Positions 1 to 6,491 of a stretch of DNA of 6,491 nt are shown piece after piece. Within the stretch, counting starts at the first letter, position 1; the number at the start of each line of letters is the position of its first letter. This stretch comes from Gemmatimonadota bacterium (GTDB lineage Bacteria; Gemmatimonadota; Gemmatimonadetes; Longimicrobiales; Longimicrobiaceae). The DNA lies in the NCBI GenBank assembly GCA_019240375.1, contig JAFAYN010000228.1:1-6491 (forward strand), in the 5' to 3' direction. The position numbers and the translations under genes were made by a program. The notes below the pieces were generated by a model, which worked only from the letters and a program-made list of their open reading frames with translations, searched no databases and was not told the DNA's origin.

Positions 1-4970
<4,970 letters not shown>

Positions 4971-4978
<8 letters not shown>

Positions 4979-6491
4979 CGCCTTCACTGGAGGAGGTGGA
5001 TTCGAGGTCGGCGAGGAGCGCCTCGATCGCGTCTTCGTCCATCTCTTCGAGTCCGCCGGCCAGCAGCTCCAGCCGGGCCCGCACCGCGTCGTCCAGGTGC
5101 GCGGCGAGCCCCTCGACCGTGGGCGATTCGAAGACCAGCCGCAGCGGGATCTCCACGTCCAGCACCTCGCGGATCCTGGAAACCAGCCGCGTGGCGAGGA
5201 GGGAGTGGCCGCCCAGCTCGAAGAAGTCGTCGTGGACCCCCACCCGCTCCGTCTTCAGGATCCCGGCGAACATCTCCGCCACCCGCTCCTCGGTCTCGCT
5301 CCGTGGGGCCACGTGGGGGCGTCCCGTCCCGGCCGCGCCGGAGGGCGCCGGGAGCGCGGCGCGGTCCACCTTGCCGTGCGGCGTCAGCGGGAGCGCGTCC
5401 AGCACCATCCAGGCGCCCGGCACCATGAACTCGGGGAGCTGTGCGCGCAGGTGGCTCCGCACCTCGGCCGCCGATGTCTCTGCCCCCGGGCGGACCACCA
5501 GGTACGCCACCAGCTCCCGCCGCCCCGGCTCGTCCTCCCGCGCCACCACCACGGCTTCCCGCACCGCGGGGTGCGCCGCCAGCACGGCCTCGATCTCGCC
5601 GGGCTCCACGCGGAAGCCGCGCACCTTGACCTGCCGGTCGGCCCGCCCCAGGAACTCCAACGTTCCCCGGGAACTCCACCGCACCCGGTCCCCCGTCCGG
5701 TAGAGCCGAGCGCCCGCGCCGGCGGAGAAGGGGTCCGGCACCAGCTTCTCCGCCGTGAGCGCCGGGCGATCCCGGTACCCGCGCGGCACGGCCGGGCCGC
5801 CCACGTACAGCTCCCCCGGCACGCCCGCTGGCACCGGCTCCATCTCCGCGTCCAGCACGTACACGCGCCGGTCCCCGACCGGGGAGCCGATCGGGACGCT
5901 CGCGCCCTCCACCACCTCCGGGGTGAGCGGCTGGCAGGTGGTGAACACCGTGCACTCGCTGGGGCCGTACCCGTTCACCAGCCGCACCCCCGGTGCCAGG
6001 TCTAGCGCCCTGCGCGCGTGCTCCGCGGAAACCGCCTCCCCGCCCACGATCACCTGGGGGACCCGCCGGAGCAGCTCCGGCCGGGTTTCGACCGCCAGGT
6101 TGAAGAGCGCGGCGGTGAGCCAGAGCGTGGTGACGCCCTCCCGCTCCACGGTGCGCGCGAGTCCCTCCAGGTCGGCGCTGGTCCCGGGGTACAGCACGCT
6201 CCGCCCGCCCTGCAGCAGGGCGGCCCACAGCTCCAGCGTCAGCAGGTCCCACGAGACCGAGGAGTGCTGGAGGAGCACCTGCTCCCCGTCGAAGCGCGCG
6301 TACTCCACCCCCCGGAATACGCCGGGGATCGCCCGGTGCGGGACCTCGGTCCCCTTGGGCCGCCCGGTGCTCCCCGAGGTGTAGATGACGTAGGCCAGGT
6401 GCTCCGGGGTGACGCCGGTGACCGGCGCGGTCGTGCTCTCCCGCTCGATCTCTGCCCGCTCCCCGTCCAGGCGGACCACCCGCGCCGCGTG
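4971..6491 (-). CDS. NRPS, C-terminal part (A-T module end), 5' truncated by window
   Basis: C-terminal 506 residues of a multimodular non-ribosomal peptide synthetase; the true start lies beyond the right edge. The visible protein enters an adenylation domain just before core A3 (YTSGSTGRPKG, residues 37-47). It continues through NGYGPSE (173-179), GELYVGG, YRTGDR, GRADRQVKVRGFR and the A10 lysine in PLTPHGK (K374). A carrier domain follows, with FFELGGHS (phosphopantetheine serine S430), and then an acidic tail ending in EGDD and a TGA stop. The GTG at 6477-6479 is not a real start because it lies inside the A domain, and coding continues upstream in frame to the edge as HAAR. There is no thioesterase or epimerisation domain, so the chain must pass to another protein. 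The next gene overlaps this one by 8 bases and begins with a condensation domain, the expected acceptor. The NRPS assignment is secure; the product is unknown. Confidence 0.96.
5001..5054 (-). other. Acidic C-terminal tail, putative donor docking helix
   Basis: After the carrier domain the protein ends in a short acidic segment, GLEEMDEDAIEALLADLE, followed by a Ser-rich acidic end (STSSSEGDD). The spacing of Leu, Ile and Met suits an amphipathic helix. NRPS proteins that hand a chain to a partner often end in such short docking elements. The partner gene directly downstream begins with a complementary basic helix. The docking role is inferred from position and charge only. Confidence 0.5.
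5088..5297 (-). other. Peptidyl carrier (thiolation) domain of the upstream NRPS
   Basis: A carrier domain of about 70 residues holds the activated amino acid or peptide as a thioester. The phosphopantetheine attachment serine is in FFELGGHSLLATR (S430 of the visible part; codon 5202-5204). The form is GGHS, not the GGDS form usual before epimerisation domains, which agrees with no E domain following. The end of the fold is marked by LRLVFESPTVEGLA. Confidence 0.93.
5340..6491 (-). other. Adenylation domain of the upstream NRPS (partial), valine-like pocket
   Basis: This domain activates an amino acid as an aminoacyl-AMP and loads it on the adjacent carrier. Aligning by motif to the PheA pocket, I read D82, L83, L86, W124, I148, G150, G174, V182, F183 and K374 (local residue numbers), i.e. 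code DLLWIGGVFK. From memory the common valine code is DAFWIGGTFK, which matches 7 of 10 positions. The surroundings (TTLWLTAALFN, VGGEAVS, GYGPSECTVFTT) look like that family too. Inference: an aliphatic residue such as Val, or Ile/Leu, is likely. Unusual points are Trp-Asp-Leu in place of the usual Phe-Asp-Ala at the start of the pocket, and Ser for Thr in the GYGPTE motif. The first part of the domain is outside the window. Confidence 0.85.

Noticed and set aside
4985..4987. GTG three codons upstream as an alternative start for the downstream NRPS gene
   Set aside because: Possible, but the ATG at 4976-4978 is the better codon and makes the typical short stop/start overlap; the difference is only three residues.
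6477..6479. GTG as the start of the upstream gene
   Set aside because: It would begin in the middle of an adenylation domain; coding continues in frame to the window edge (HAAR).

Overview
The whole window is the inside of a non-ribosomal peptide synthetase (NRPS) locus read from the minus strand. No stretch of more than a few bases is non-coding. The DNA is very GC-rich, with third codon positions almost all G or C. That gives long but meaningless open frames on the opposite strand. The organism is a high-GC bacterium with large secondary-metabolite loci. The in-frame palindromic insert, whose translation includes PLPRPLPHEGGG and PQNWGK, resembles dispersed palindromes I associate with Longimicrobiales/Gemmatimonadota. 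A myxobacterium or another high-GC group is not excluded, so this taxonomic guess is weak.

Layout, in order of transcription (right to left). (1) 6491-4971 is the 3' end of an NRPS gene: most of an adenylation (A) domain from just before core A3, then a carrier (T) domain, then an acidic C-terminal tail. (2) An 8-base stop/start overlap at 4978-4971 joins it to the second gene. (3) 4978-1 is the first 1659 codons of a second NRPS gene: short basic N-terminal helix, condensation domain C1, adenylation domain A1, carrier T1, a charged linker, condensation domain C2, and the first 36 or so residues of adenylation domain A2, cut by the window edge. I followed one reading frame through sampled motifs in all domains (C1, A1, T1, C2, A2) and found no frameshift or stop.

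How the parts work together: the A-T end of the first protein loads an aliphatic, probably valine-like, amino acid. The acidic tail and basic head are plausible docking elements that bring the two proteins together. C1 then condenses the upstream peptidyl chain onto the residue activated by A1 on T1. C2 passes the chain to the residue selected by A2 beyond the left edge. Both carriers have the GGHS form, and no epimerisation, methylation or thioesterase domain is visible, so these are plain L-type elongation steps of a longer line that continues on both sides.

The most unusual local structure is an in-frame GC-palindrome insert in A1, between cores A2 and A3 (about 2990-3131). It has two perfect 10-bp hairpins, a very tight four-tract G-quadruplex motif and off-type codon use. 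No promoter, terminator, RNA gene, CRISPR array or transposase is visible.
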